Assembly (NCBI GenBank): GCA_001792895.1
Contig: MARA01000040.1
Span: 303,700-367,699 of the forward strand
Direction: 5' to 3'
Length of the DNA: 64,000 nucleotides
Source: Lentinus brumalis
Taxonomy: Eukaryota; Basidiomycota; Agaricomycetes; Polyporales; Polyporaceae
Under the pieces are notes generated by a model that did no database searches, was not told the DNA's origin, and worked only from the letters and a program-made list of their open reading frames with translations. Below, one piece after another: positions 21,072 through 33,299 of the stretch (position 1 is its first letter; each line of letters starts with the position of its first letter). A program made the position numbers and the translations under genes.

Positions 21072-23046
21072 ATGGCTGCCTCAGACCAGGGCTTCAGCCC
21101 GATCCTTCTCACACTTCCCTCCCTCACGCCGTCGCTCGCACTCGAGGTACGTTCCTCAAGCAATGACATCACGTACCGCCACCGACATCAAGGCGCAGAT
21201 CCTGCCCGCAGGACTCACCCTTCATAGGCTTTATGTCCAAGCAGATGGCAAGGTGCGCACATCCATGTCTCACGAAATGCATGTATACCTGACCGGGTGA
21301 GCAGACACACGACATCCTGATTGGTCCCGAAGACCCCACGGGACACATCACCCAGAAGTACACGAACACAATCATCGGCCGCTACGCAAACCGTCTCCCC
21401 GTTGGCTCATTTGCGCTCGATCGCGACGGCATCCACTCCGTCGTCGCTCCCAAGGCGAACGAGAAGCCGACCGTCTCCCTCCACGGTGGTGTCAAGGGCT
21501 TCGACCAGTACGTGTGGGAGCCCCTCGTCGACCCGTCCGCCTCGCAGCTCTTCACCCCTGCCGAGCTTGCTACCATCCAGACGCGCATTCCTACGTCGAT
21601 AATCTTCAGGCGGATATCGGAGGATGGCGAGGAGGGATACCCTGGTAAGCTGCTTATCGAGGCTCTCGTTGGTCTTGCGCAACCGGAGGGTCCTCCGAAC
21701 CCAACCGCGGACGATGCGAAGGAGTGGAACCTCGGGAGCGTAGTGCTCGTATACCGCGCGAAGCTCTTGGACGAGAACAAGATCACCCCGATCAACCTGA
21801 CTCAGGTACGTGTCATGCATAATGCATGGGTTATCCCACCGTTTCGAGCTGCCCAAACACACATTCATCTGGCGTCCATCTCTCCGGAGACGGTGTAAAA
21901 TCAAACCCCAACTTTGTTGCCGAGAATGGGACGAATGGCCCATCGGAGTGGATGAACAGCGATGCTGCAGTGGCACGCAGATCCTGCAAGCGGCTTCCGA
22001 TCTGCTATGGAGGCTCGCCTACCCATCCGGCAGCAGGAGTTGCGCTTCAGAGATGTGGAACACATCGTGGACGCCGTACATCGTATATCTTGCGCGAATG
22101 TGGAACCACGGGCTGACCCTCAGAACACTTATAGCACTGGGGCTTCAACCTCGACGCATCGCTGCAGGAGGGCCCGGAGACCCTCAGCATCAAGGATCAC
22201 AAGATCGACATCAAGGTTCGTGGGAGGACTTCGAGCTTCCGCATCCGGTATTAACATCGGTGATGTCCACAGGCCGATCATATTGTCGAGCTAAATCCAG
22301 AAGGCCTCTCAACAGGCAAGCTGCTCGCCGTGACAGGCACCCACCACGCACACGCCGAGAAGACGAGTGGCAAGATCGGCGAGTCGTTCCCCGAAAGTGG
22401 ATACGGTGCGTATCCTGCCCTCCTGCGCGCTCCGTGGGCTCTAACGAGGGCATTGTCTCACTCACTATGCAGACGAGTTCTACGTCTTGTCAAAGCGCGC
22501 GACGACACCTCCGCCGTCGATCTTACCTGCATCTGAGCTTAAGCCCGAACTCGACCTGGTCGGGGCTGCGCTCTCTCGGGACGGTCCCGCGGCCGAGGAG
22601 GTCGTCTCCCTCGCAGGTGCGAAGAGTGGCCTGCGTATCAGCTTCGCGACCAACCGTAAGCATCCCTCTTCCTGCATGGCTGCAACAACGCTGACCCCCG
22701 AATGTTTCATGCAGAGGCGGGCGTGCAGTTCTACACGAACAACTTCGCGATTCCTGAGAAGGGTGCGCGGAAGAAGATCCACGGCGGCTCTGGCTCCGTC
22801 GGCGACGGCTACGGCCCCGGAAGTGCGCGACCATATCCCAGTATACCGCTTTGACAACAACTGACTCTGATTTTGTCTCCGACAGCTGCTGCGTTCCTCG
22901 AGTTCCACGCACCGCTGGCTGCGTGGATCCACCCGGGTGTGCGCGGGCCTAGCGGCGTGGACACGCTCCTCGCGTCCGGGCAGGTGTACAACAACTTTGT
23001 GCGCATGGACGTGTGGTACAAGGCCCCCTCGACGCTGAGTGCGTGA
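21072..23046 (+). CDS. Aldose 1-epimerase (galactose mutarotase), copy 1, 431 aa
   Basis: The enzyme interconverts alpha and beta anomers of hexoses; with galactokinase it feeds the Leloir pathway. Exons are 21072-21146, 21199-21252, 21305-21805, 22135-22215, 22273-22405, 22473-22655, 22715-22822 and 22886-23046, in frame. Family marks are NTIIGRYANRLPVGSFAL, the substrate-binding SLHGGVKGFDQ, PINLTQ joined across intron 3 to HWGFNLDAS (a catalytic-His region), VTGTHHAHA, and AAFLEFHAPLAAW near the C-terminus, where the family's catalytic Glu lies. There is no signal peptide. Intron 3 is 329 nt, several times longer than the rest. Copy 1 differs from copies 2 and 3 at a few residues, for example LDRDG versus LDRGG and NPTADDAKEW versus NQTPDGAKEW. 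A CTC-repeat pyrimidine tract lies just upstream. Confidence 0.92.
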
Positions 23047-23253
23047 GATGGCGCCACTCGCTCTGATGCGGCACGGATGGACGACGTGGATTGGCCGTGT
23101 ACTGATAGGTGAAGTCGCTGTGTTGGCTGGGCGGCGATGCTGACGGGTGCATGTCGTAGGTAGCGGACCTGAATATATTTCCGTGCGCCCCGGACGGCGG
23201 CTAGCGAGGGCCACAGACGTCTGTCGATAAAAGGGCGAGAAAAGGGCGTGTAT

Positions 23254-23423
23254 GGTGTATATACCACAGTAGGACTCGAGCGTGTATGGTGTATATATTA
23301 CAGTAGGACTCGGGCGCGTGTGGTGTATATACCACAGTAGGACTCGAGCGTGTATGGTGTATATATTACAGTAGGACTCGGGCGCGTGTGGTGTATATAC
23401 CACAGTAGGACTCGAGCGTGTGT
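23254..23423. repeat. 34-bp minisatellite, five units, spacer 1
   Basis: Five exact-length 34-bp units start at 23254, 23288, 23322, 23356 and 23390, each opening GGTGTATATA. Two variants alternate: one continues CCACAGTAGGACTCGAG, the other TTACAGTAGGACTCGGG. The higher-order period is thus 68 bp. Each unit holds a TATATA core and a near-palindromic arm. An identical array occurs in spacer 2. Confidence 0.93.
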
Positions 23424-24892
23424 GGTGTGCCCGGCGCGGCGGTGTGCCCCTTGAGCACGCTCCTCCCGCAGCGCAGAGCTCGAGCTGGGCTGGGACAGTG
23501 GAGGGAGAGCTGAGGACTGTGGATCTGCGACCTGGGACATCGGGCAGGCGCAGTCGAGATCTGCTTGTTCGGACGGCTGGAGCGTCCTTTGTCGTCGGCA
23601 CTGCTCGGACACGCCTCGATGTTTCCATGACTGGGATCTCGCCTGGGAGGGACAGCGCCGTAGCACCGGTAAGCCTTACTATCATCGTCTTGTTCGGACG
23701 ATATCTGACCCTTGCACGCACTCGGGTATCCGGACAGCTTGCATGCATGGTTGCACGCGTTCACGACGGTCAACTCATCCGCCTGGGCCTCTCCGCAACC
23801 TGTAGCTACCGCGTCGCCGCCGCTGCAAGACTACCAAGAGGCGTGAGTCGCTGAGTAGCAGACTTGAAGAGAACGAACAGTTGGTGAGTGGGATCAATAC
23901 CCGCCGCCCTTCTTGCCCTCATCTGACCGCCACCCACGCTGAACAGACTTCCACGAAGCTTCCGAAGAGCCGTGCACACATCTGCCGCATCGCAATCGAG
24001 TTTTCTTGAACCTACTCGCTTCCGGGACGGTAAGCTCCACGCTGGCCTGATGCGAATGGGCTACTGACGACGCAGGGCCGCACAGAACGTCACTGCTCTG
24101 GACAGGCTTGACACTGTCCTCTCCCCTGCCGGACGCAGCTGCAAACTCTCAAGGTTTGCACTGCAAGGCCGCTGCGAGAGTCGTGTCTTGCTGACGACCT
24201 GGTGCGTCCATTTGATCTTCATGTGGCCGCGTCGGACTGACGATTCAAAATAGGTCCCCGGATGCTCTCCGACGATGCTCGGCTCTCATTCTGCCGCTTT
24301 CAAACCACTCCCGTCCTCTCGCCGACACAGCCGTCGATAAGCTCGGCTGGCTCCGAGTCGCCTGCTTGGCAGACGCGACGCGCATTCGCTCCGGTCCTCC
24401 GGCTTGCCCGTCGACGGCGCTGTGCAGATTCCCCTTCGCCAGCTGCCAGTGCTGTCTCTGTCTGTATTCGGCCTCTATCTTCGCGCAGAACGTGAACGTG
24501 CGACGGCTGCGTTGAATGAGCCGTTTCATGAGTAAGCAGCTTGAACACGCAGCGTCACCACGGCGAACTGACCGTGGTATATCGCACGGCTCCTTGAAGG
24601 GAGGGAACCCCTGGTAAGCCGCCTCGTTTAGCAATTTTGCATGTGCCTGATCGCACTCTGGACGTCCTCGCTTCCAGACATTGTCTACGCATGAACTCGG
24701 ACTCCGCTGCCGCCTCCACTTTCAGATATTCTTGCACACTCACGCCCGAGCCGCAGGACATTGGCAGCAGTACGCCGTGGACAAAGCACAATCTTTGGGC
24801 GGAGTGCCGCCTCGCCGGCCGCTCGAGGAGCGACTGCATGGCTGGGAGGTATGTGTCTCGTTTTCTGCTGTTCGCCGGAAGAGAACGACCCT

Positions 24893-25668
24893 GAGACATT
24901 CGTGCGAAGCGCGATGGCCACCTCCCGGCCGCCGGCTCGTCCTCGTGCAGAGAGCACCATGCATCGTGAGATGCGTCCGGCAACAACACCGGTTCCTTGG
25001 ACAACGGTGTTGCCTTCCTCGAGCAGAGTATTCAGTACGTCTCACCTCGCTGCTAATCACGCCCTGCACGAATGGTGAGAGCACGCTAGTGGACGAGACA
25101 TTCGTGCGAAGCGCGATGGCCACCTCCCGGCCGCCGGCTCGTTCTCGTGCGGAGAGCACCGTACATCACGAGAAGCGTCCGGCAACAACACCGGTTCCTC
25201 AACGGCATTGCCTTCCTCGAGCAGAGTAGTATTCTGTACATCTATACAGAGATCAAGAGGTGCGCCGGGAGCTGAGGCTGACTCGAGAATCTGGCAGTGC
25301 TGACGCATCTGCCAGGAGCAAGACTATGAACACGGCACCTCGCTGCTACTCACGCCCTGCACGCTAGGACGAGACATTCGTGCGAAGCGCAATGGCCACC
25401 TCCCGGCCGCCGGCTCGTTCTCGTGCGGAGAGCACCGTACATCGCGAGAAGCGTCCGGCAACAACACCGGTTTCTCAACGGCATTGCCTTCCTCGAGCAG
25501 AGTATAGTATTCGGTACGTCTATACAGAGATCCAGAGGTGCGCCGGGAGCTGCTGACTCTGAGGAATCCAGCGCTGACGCATCTGCCAGGAGCAGGACAT
25601 GCTTGCGCTGTATGAAACGACACCCCGCTGCTATTCACGCCCTGCACGAATGGTGAGAGGACGCTAGC
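24893..25668. repeat. Three-copy degenerate repeat inside spacer 1
   Basis: The block GAGACATTCGTGCGAAGCGC recurs at 24893, 25095 and 25371. Each copy is followed by GGCCACCTCCCGGCCGCC, a GCGTCCGGCAACAACACCGG segment, CCTTCCTCGAGCAGAGTA and CACGCCCTGCACG. Copies differ by insertions, so the spacing is 202 then 276 bp. Any ORFs inside are incidental. Confidence 0.85.
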
Positions 25669-28600
25669 ACTCGTAGAGACCCCGCGGCAGATCCTGACGG
25701 TCGTACCAGTGCTGCCTCGTATTCTCACAGCTCTCAACCGGTGTCAAGATGCGTACCCGACATTGGCGGCCGGGAACGCTATTCGTGACGCCTTCTAGGT
25801 TTGTGGCCGTCCTCGACCGGCACACGAGTTCATAGTGGAGTCCGACGCACGCTCCCTTCAATCTCATTCGGAGAACAGTCGTTTGCTGGTCCAATTGCGA
25901 GCCTCAACGCTCGGTCTGCACGACGAACAACAACCAGTTGACACCGGACGGTCGTACATGCGGCGCATCATGAATGCCGGCGGTGGTACAGCAGGAATGG
26001 TTCCTTTCGCATACTCGGGAAGCAAGCGCACACATTCGGCAGCTGTCTGGCCCCTGCTTACTCTGGGGACTGTCTTACCGGGCGTGCTTTCGATCGAGGT
26101 GCGTGCAGCGTTCCGAATCTCCCACAGCCGATTAACATCGACACATTACTACTTTCAAGTTCCAGACGCCTCGGGAGATGTCCGTCTGGGCGCCGCACCC
26201 TGCGTGGCGGATGAGACAGCCTCCGTGCGCTCTCCGCTTGCTCAAACTTTGCAGCCTGAGCACATAGAGAGAGCAGCCTCGCGCATGACAAGACTGGAGC
26301 CTACGACGATTGCTCCAATTCCCAGCAAGCGGTCAGTCACGCAGGGATCGTGTTCGCATGCGCTTCACTGACACATCATATGCAACCTTAGTTCGGGCGC
26401 AGGTTGGCGCGTTACGCCCTTCCCCGCTGTGCATCGCCTTCAAGTTGTATTGTTGTCTTCGCCGTCCCTTCTGACGCACTTCGGCCCGTTCTCACAGATG
26501 AGAACAGCTTCACTGGGACGCTACTATCCAGTGCATCGAGGTTCGCTGTCCAGGACTGCTCTCCGCACGCAGACACATTCGCGAGCAGTGAGCACGAGCT
26601 AATTGCTTGTTCGAGTCGTAGACTCGACGTTGCTCAGGTGGGAGACCGTTCCCCATCTTACAGGCTGCGGCTGCTGATTCACCCTCTTCGCCTCCAGCCA
26701 CGCATCGCAAGCAGCGGTGTGGGAGTAAAGCCTCGCCTCTTACCACCTGGTGCGCGATCCAGTTCGGGTTCTGCCATTAACCCCGGCACATCGTAGCACG
26801 GCATCGGAGACAGAGTGCAGCTCTGCGGACCGGTACACTCGAGTACTTTGCATGTAACTAGAACTACTCGCGAATGCACATGCTCCTCTAGTCTGAGGCA
26901 GTTCCGTCCTGAACGACCGGCCCACGGTGCGCTTCTCGTAACCGGGCTGTCAAGCAAGCCTCTCGCGTCTGATGCGAGTTCAGACATGGCCGTCTGCTGA
27001 AATTGCCTCACGGAACGCAGAACACAGCACGCAGGTGTCGCAGTCCCTCTGACCTCAACTCAAGCCGCAACAGCGCAGCAATAATCTCAGTGCTCACAGA
27101 CCATGCAGGTACTTCAAGCCAGAACACACGATTTCGGACAGAAGAGACGTCACACGCCGTCATTGCGCACGAGTACTCGGTACATTGTACTGTGCAGAAC
27201 ACGCACTCGAATACACGTCAGGACGTAACCGGGTAACCACACGCGCAGCCAGAACCCTGCGCTGACGAACATGCAACGATCCCCGCCCGGCCGCGGACGT
27301 CAAGCTTGCGTCTCGACGCGCAGATCGGATATTGCGACGGGGACAATATTCGCAGCAACTCCAAGAGGCCGTCGCATCTCCTCGACACATAGGTAGACAT
27401 ATAGACGACCCACAGCTCACATGGACATACAAGACGAGCAAGTCGCACTCGAGGAGCGAATGATTCACGGCTTCACAAGATTGCATTGCGCGTGGAGAGC
27501 GGGATACAAGGTACCTACTGTGCGAATGGAAGACGTCCGAAATGCAACCGGTATCGCGCCCTGCATGCGACGATCCCCCGCCGCTGTCAGCCTCGAGAAT
27601 CACCTCCTGCAGGATCTCCCGCCGCCGCCGTGGCGGGTATGCGCACAGCAGGACGCCGCCGCAACACCTGCACGACGCGGACTCCAGGACAATCGAGAGT
27701 GTGCATGGGCACCGACGCACCAGACGAAACCTCGCTCCGAGGGTGCTGCACGATGTGCGGTTCTCGAATCGCCGCTGGACATCCCCGAATTGGCTGCAAC
27801 ACGTCCGGAGTCGACGAGCGAGCCCGCGGGATGCAATCGCCTCGTGCTCAGCGCCAGGAACGCGCACGTACAGCAGCGAGGATGGACACACGCACCGCCG
27901 GCGGCGTCGTCTCCACGGCAGGATCCGTCCCTGCCGACGCCATGATTCTGCTCTTCCGAGCGGTGGTTCGCACATGAACCTACCGTGCCGTCCAACGTCG
28001 CTGGTCGTTCGTCGCAGGCGGCTGCACAGCTGGTCTGAATATCCGCGCCGCTGTAGGCTTGGGGCTGGACGCGTCGTGCCGGCGCAGGACTGTCGTGCAT
28101 CGACCTGCGCGCATGCGTACCGTCGGAGAGCAGACGGTCTGCTCGCAGCTGCAGCTCGCGCCGTCGGATCCGTGCAGGGAGGAGCATGAGCGAGGATGCC
28201 GCGCTCGACGGCCGTTGTCCAAACGAGCATCGCCGTCCCGAGTTGCGAGCGTTCTCAGCGCCCAGAGCGCAGGCGACGGGAAGCGAGTCGTGCGGATCCC
28301 GGAGACGAGCACCGCGCAGATGGGGTGCGACTCGTGCGGCGACGTCCGGCGCGCGTGCTCTGTTTGCGCGAGGGTCGCTGTCGATAAAGGTTGGGAGCGG
28401 GCTGCACGGTCAGCACTCGTTCCTCGCTCTCCCCTCGCCCACTCACCTCACCCACTCACCTCGTCCACTCACCTCCTTCGCTCACCTTCGTGTTCGACGC
28501 GTCCACCCACGTCCCGGTGTCTCACTGTACGCCGTGTGGCTCGTCACCGGGGTCAGTCCCTGAGGCTGCAGGGACCGGTATGTCCTTCGCTGTCGTGTGC

Positions 28601-28766
28601 TCTGTGCCGTGCTGACATACGCCGTTGACACAGGATATTAGGGCGAGTTGGCAGAGAGCGGGAGATTGCGGACTTGCGGACTTGCGGACTCGCGGGCCCG
28701 AGGGCTGTAGATAGACGGGGGTGACGATGTATGCGTGGCGTGTCGTATCGTGTACCTAGACATAGC

Positions 28767-29241
28767 CTATGAATCCAAGTCGTCAGTATTCGAAAGGTTG
28801 AGAGACTTGGCCCACGCATCCTGTGTTTCTGCGTGAATGATCGCGTCCACGCACGCTCGTGACCGCGGCGTGTCCAGCTGGCAGTTTGCCATACGGGGGT
28901 GACAAGGATCTGTATGTGATGTACTAGGTGAGTCAATCGGCTGAGAAGGGCAACGCATATACTCACCGTGGGCGTCGCGTGCGTAGTCGAGGAAACTCGG
29001 GGGACATTGGAGGCCACTTGCGGGGGCGAGGGACGCGCTTGCTCGCGGATGCGGACAGGCATGTACAGTACTCACCGGTCCCTTGCGTCCTGCACGCCCG
29101 GGCGCAGGGAGCGATGGTTGGAGCAGACGGGCACTGCAGCGGCTTGAGCGTGCAGCGGAAAGCGAGGCCCTGGGAGAAACGCGGGCTGGCCAGTCGGAGG
29201 GCGAGGGCGGCGAGGGCGAGGGCGGCGACAGGTTGCGTCAC
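28767..29241 (-). CDS. Possible small protein gene, 108 aa, copy in spacer 1
   Basis: Three exons can be joined in frame: 29241-29076, 29016-28967 and 28877-28767. Donors are GTGAGT and acceptors are AAG and CAG. The product starts MTQPVAALALAALALRLASP, which resembles a mitochondrial presequence or a signal anchor. It ends in a compact segment (VDAIIHAETQDAWAKSLNL) followed by an acidic tail. It is divergently placed from mutarotase copy 2, with about 240 bp between the starts. I recognise no family. The model rests on splice-site logic alone, so it could be a remnant of a longer gene cut by the duplication junction. Confidence 0.35.
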
Positions 29242-29481
29242 AGACAGACACGAAGCACAAGCAGAGACTCAGAGAGAGACTCAGAGGACGCGAACGCGAA
29301 CGAGGGGCAAACACGCGCTTCTCCGGGGCCGCGTCCCGATCATCTCGGACGGCGATGAGATAAGATTGCCTTCCCTAGGCGGGCCGGGTTTCCGGCTACA
29401 TAACTCGATCCCTCACTCGATCGCGGTCGTCAGGCTTGTCTCCTCCTCCTCCTCCCCGTTGCTGCTTCTTGCACGCTGACC

Positions 29482-31453
29482 ATGGCTGCCTCAGACCAGG
29501 GCTTCAGCCCGATTCTTCTTACACTTCCCTCCCTCACGCCGTCGCTCGCACTCGAGGTACGTTTCTCAAGCAATGACATCACGTACCGCCACCGACATCA
29601 ACGCGCAGATCCTGCCCGCAGGACTCACCCTTCATAGGCTCTATGTCCAAGCAGATGGCAAGGTGCGCACATCCATGTCTCATGAGATACATGTATACCT
29701 GACCGGGTGAGCAGACACACGACATCCTGATTGGTCCCGAAGACCCCACGGGACACATCACCCAGAAGTACACGAACACAATCATTGGCCGCTACGCAAA
29801 CCGCCTCCCCGTTGGCTCATTTGCGCTCGATCGCGGCGGCATCCACTCCGTCGTTGCCCCAAAGGCGAACGAGAAGCCGACCGTCTCCCTCCACGGTGGT
29901 GTCAAGGGCTTCGACCAGTACGTGTGGGAGCCCCTCGTCGATCCGTCCGCCTCGCAACTCTTCACCCCTGCCGAGCTTGCTACCATACAGACGCGCATCC
30001 CCACGTCGATCATCTTCAGGCGGATATCGGAGGACGGCGAGGAGGGATACCCTGGCAAGCTAGTCATCGAGGCTCTCGTCGGACTCGCGCAACCGGAGGG
30101 TCCCCCGAACCAGACTCCAGATGGTGCGAAGGAGTGGAACCTCGGGAGCGTAGTTCTCGTATACCGTGCGAAGCTCTTGGACGAGAACAAGATCACCCCG
30201 ATCAACCTGACTCAGGTACGTGTCATGCATAGTACACGGGTTATCCCACCGTTCCGAGCTGCCCAAATACACATCTATCTGGCGTCATCTCCGGAGACGG
30301 TGTAAATTCAAACCCCTCGTTTGTTGCCGAGAATGGGACGAACGGCCCATTCGAGTGGATAAAAAGCGATGCTGCAGCGGCACGCAGATCTTGCAAGCGG
30401 CTTCCGATCTGCCGTGGAGGCTCGCCTACCCATCCGGCAGCAGGATTTGCGCTTCAGAGATGTGGAACACATCGTGGACGCAGTACATCGTATATCTTGC
30501 GCGAATGTGGAATCACGGGCTGACCCGCAGAACACATATAGCACTGGGGCTTCAACCTCGACGCATCGCTGCAGGAGGGCCCGGAGACTCTCAGCATCAA
30601 GGATCACAAGATCGACATCAAGGTTCGTGGCAGGAGTTCAAGCTTCCGCATCCAGTATTGACATCGGTGATGTCCACAGGCCGATCATGTTGTCGAGCTG
30701 AATCCAGAAGGCCTCTCAACAGGCAAGCTGCTTACCGTGACAGGCACCCACCACGCACACGCCGAGAAGACGAGTGGCAAGATCGGCGAGTCGTTCCCCG
30801 AAAGTGGATACGGTGCGTATCCTGCCCTCCTGCGCGCTCCGTGGGCTCTAACGAGGGCATTGTCTCACTCACTATGCAGACGAGTTCTACGTCTTGTCAA
30901 AGCGCGCGACGACACCTCCGCCGTCGATCTTACCTGCATCTGAGCTTAAGCCCGAACTCGACCTGGTCGGGGCTGCGCTCTCTCGGGACGGTCCCGCGGC
31001 CGAGGAGGTCGTCTCCCTCGCAGGTGCGAAGAGTGGCCTGCGTATCAGCTTCGCGACCAACCGTAAGCATCCCTCTTCCTGCATGGCTGCAACAACGCTG
31101 ACCCCCGAATGTTTCATGCAGAGGCGGGCGTGCAGTTCTACACGAACAACTTCGCGATTCCTGAGAAGGGTGCGCGGAAGAAGATCCACGGCGGCTCTGG
31201 CTCCGTCGGCGACGGCTACGGCCCCGGAAGTGCGCGACCATATCCCAGTATACCGCTTTGACAACAACTGACTCTGATTTTGTCTCCGACAGCTGCTGCG
31301 TTCCTCGAGTTCCACGCACCGCTGGCTGCGTGGATCCACCCGGGTGTGCGCGGGCCTAGCGGCGTGGACACGCTCCTCGCGTCCGGGCAGGTGTACAACA
31401 ACTTTGTGCGCATGGACGTGTGGTACAAGGCCCCCTCGACGCTGAGTGCGTGA
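29482..31453 (+). CDS. Aldose 1-epimerase (galactose mutarotase), copy 2, 431 aa
   Basis: Exons are 29482-29556, 29609-29662, 29715-30215, 30542-30622, 30680-30812, 30880-31062, 31122-31229 and 31293-31453, giving the same 431-residue layout as copy 1. The first five exons carry the copy-3 type residues (LDRGG, LVIEALVG, NQTPDGAKEW, KLLTVTG). The last exons and the C-terminus (APSTLSA) are of copy-1 type. The gene is therefore an intact chimera that kept its frame and all family motifs. Its upstream GATA element at about 29353-29368 and a shorter CTC tract are present. Intron 3 is 326 nt. Confidence 0.92.
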
Positions 31454-31660
31454 GATGGCGCCACTCGCTCTGATGCGGCACGGATGGACGACGTGGATTG
31501 GCCGTGTACTGATAGGTGAAGTCGCTGTGTTGGCTGGGCGGCGATGCTGACGGGTGCATGTCGTAGGTAGCGGACCTGAATATATTTCCGTGCGCCCCGG
31601 ACGGCGGCTAGCGAGGGCCACAGACGTCTGTCGATAAAAGGGCGAGAAAAGGGCGTGTAT

Positions 31661-31830
31661 GGTGTATATACCACAGTAGGACTCGAGCGTGTATGGTGTA
31701 TATATTACAGTAGGACTCGGGCGCGTGTGGTGTATATACCACAGTAGGACTCGAGCGTGTATGGTGTATATATTACAGTAGGACTCGGGCGCGTGTGGTG
31801 TATATACCACAGTAGGACTCGAGCGTGTGT
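31661..31830. repeat. 34-bp minisatellite, five units, spacer 2
   Basis: This array is the same as the one in spacer 1, with the same alternation of two variants and the same five units. No such array follows the third mutarotase gene. Confidence 0.93.
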
Positions 31831-33299
31831 GGTGTGCCCGGCGCGGCGGTGTGCCCCTTGAGCACGCTCCTCCCGCAGCGCAGAGCTCGAGCTGGGCTGG
31901 GACAGTGGAGGGAGAGCTGAGGACTGTGGATCTGCGACCTGGGACATCGGGCAGGCGCAGTCGAGATCTGCTTGTTCGGACGGCTGGAGCGTCCTTTGTC
32001 GTCGGCACTGCTCGGACACGCCTCGATGTTTCCATGACTGGGATCTCGCCTGGGAGGGACAGCGCCGTAGCACCGGTAAGCCTTACTATCATCGTCTTGT
32101 TCGGACGATATCTGACCCTTGCACGCACTCGGGTATCCGGACAGCTTGCATGCATGGTTGCACGCGTTCACGACGGTCAACTCATCCGCCTGGGCCTCTC
32201 CGCAACCTGTAGCTACCGCGTCGCCGCCGCTGCAAGACTACCAAGAGGCGTGAGTCGCTGAGTAGCAGACTTGAAGAGAACGAACAGTTGGTGAGTGGGA
32301 TCAATACCCGCCGCCCTTCTTGCCCTCATCTGACCGCCACCCACGCTGAACAGACTTCCACGAAGCTTCCGAAGAGCCGTGCACACATCTGCCGCATCGC
32401 AATCGAGTTTTCTTGAACCTACTCGCTTCCGGGACGGTAAGCTCCACGCTGGCCTGATGCGAATGGGCTACTGACGACGCAGGGCCGCACAGAACGTCAC
32501 TGCTCTGGACAGGCTTGACACTGTCCTCTCCCCTGCCGGACGCAGCTGCAAACTCTCAAGGTTTGCACTGCAAGGCCGCTGCGAGAGTCGTGTCTTGCTG
32601 ACGACCTGGTGCGTCCATTTGATCTTCATGTGGCCGCGTCGGACTGACGATTCAAAATAGGTCCCCGGATGCTCTCCGACGATGCTCGGCTCTCATTCTG
32701 CCGCTTTCAAACCACTCCCGTCCTCTCGCCGACACAGCCGTCGATAAGCTCGGCTGGCTCCGAGTCGCCTGCTTGGCAGACGCGACGCGCATTCGCTCCG
32801 GTCCTCCGGCTTGCCCGTCGACGGCGCTGTGCAGATTCCCCTTCGCCAGCTGCCAGTGCTGTCTCTGTCTGTATTCGGCCTCTATCTTCGCGCAGAACGT
32901 GAACGTGCGACGGCTGCGTTGAATGAGCCGTTTCATGAGTAAGCAGCTTGAACACGCAGCGTCACCACGGCGAACTGACCGTGGTATATCGCACGGCTCC
33001 TTGAAGGGAGGGAACCCCTGGTAAGCCGCCTCGTTTAGCAATTTTGCATGTGCCTGATCGCACTCTGGACGTCCTCGCTTCCAGACATTGTCTACGCATG
33101 AACTCGGACTCCGCTGCCGCCTCCACTTTCAGATATTCTTGCACACTCACGCCCGAGCCGCAGGACATTGGCAGCAGTACGCCGTGGACAAAGCACAATC
33201 TTTGGGCGGAGTGCCGCCTCGCCGGCCGCTCGAGGAGCGACTGCATGGCTGGGAGGTATGTGTCTCGTTTTCTGCTGTTCGCCGGAAGAGAACGACCCT

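Larger units (their letters stand above)
20930..29349. repeat. Tandem array unit 1 (about 8.42 kb)
   Basis: Each unit begins at CGGCGATGAGATAAGATTG and contains one aldose 1-epimerase gene plus a spacer of about 6.3 kb. From about 22328 onward this unit matches unit 2 at a constant offset of 8,407 bp with no difference that I could see. The first 1.4 kb differs from units 2 and 3 by scattered substitutions and small indels. Examples are a longer CTC run at about 21020-21047 and a third intron 3 nt longer. Confidence 0.9.
23047..29349. other. Spacer 1 of the tandem array, no intact gene except a possible small one at its right end
   Basis: This 6.3-kb spacer follows mutarotase copy 1 and is repeated after copy 2. 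Many ORFs of 70-420 codons exist, but they overlap on both strands and none shows a family. Between about 23670 and 24255 there are four well-formed intron-like segments (GTAAGC or GTGAGT/GTGCGT to CAG/TAG, 46-65 nt, some with CTGAC or CTAAC branch-like sites), but I found no reading frame that stays open across them. Another pair lies near 26098-26160 and 26330-26392. This suggests a decayed multi-exon gene or a non-coding transcript. The spacer also holds a minisatellite and an internal three-copy repeat. Confidence 0.5.

Noticed and set aside
23254..23423. CRISPR array
   Set aside because: The units are contiguous 34-bp repeats without unique spacers, in a eukaryotic genome. This is a minisatellite.
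22480..23748. 422-codon minus-strand ORF over the mutarotase 3' end and the minisatellite (repeated at 30887-32155)
   Set aside because: It is antisense to confirmed mutarotase exons and reads through the minisatellite as a periodic peptide. No family motif is present.
24893..25668. Transposon terminal repeats
   Set aside because: The three copies are direct, internally degenerate and not paired at the ends of any coding element.
27160..28230. 356-codon minus-strand ORF in the spacer (repeated at 35567-36637)
   Set aside because: It is Cys/Arg/Ser-rich chance reading in GC-rich DNA, overlapped by equally long frames on the other strand.
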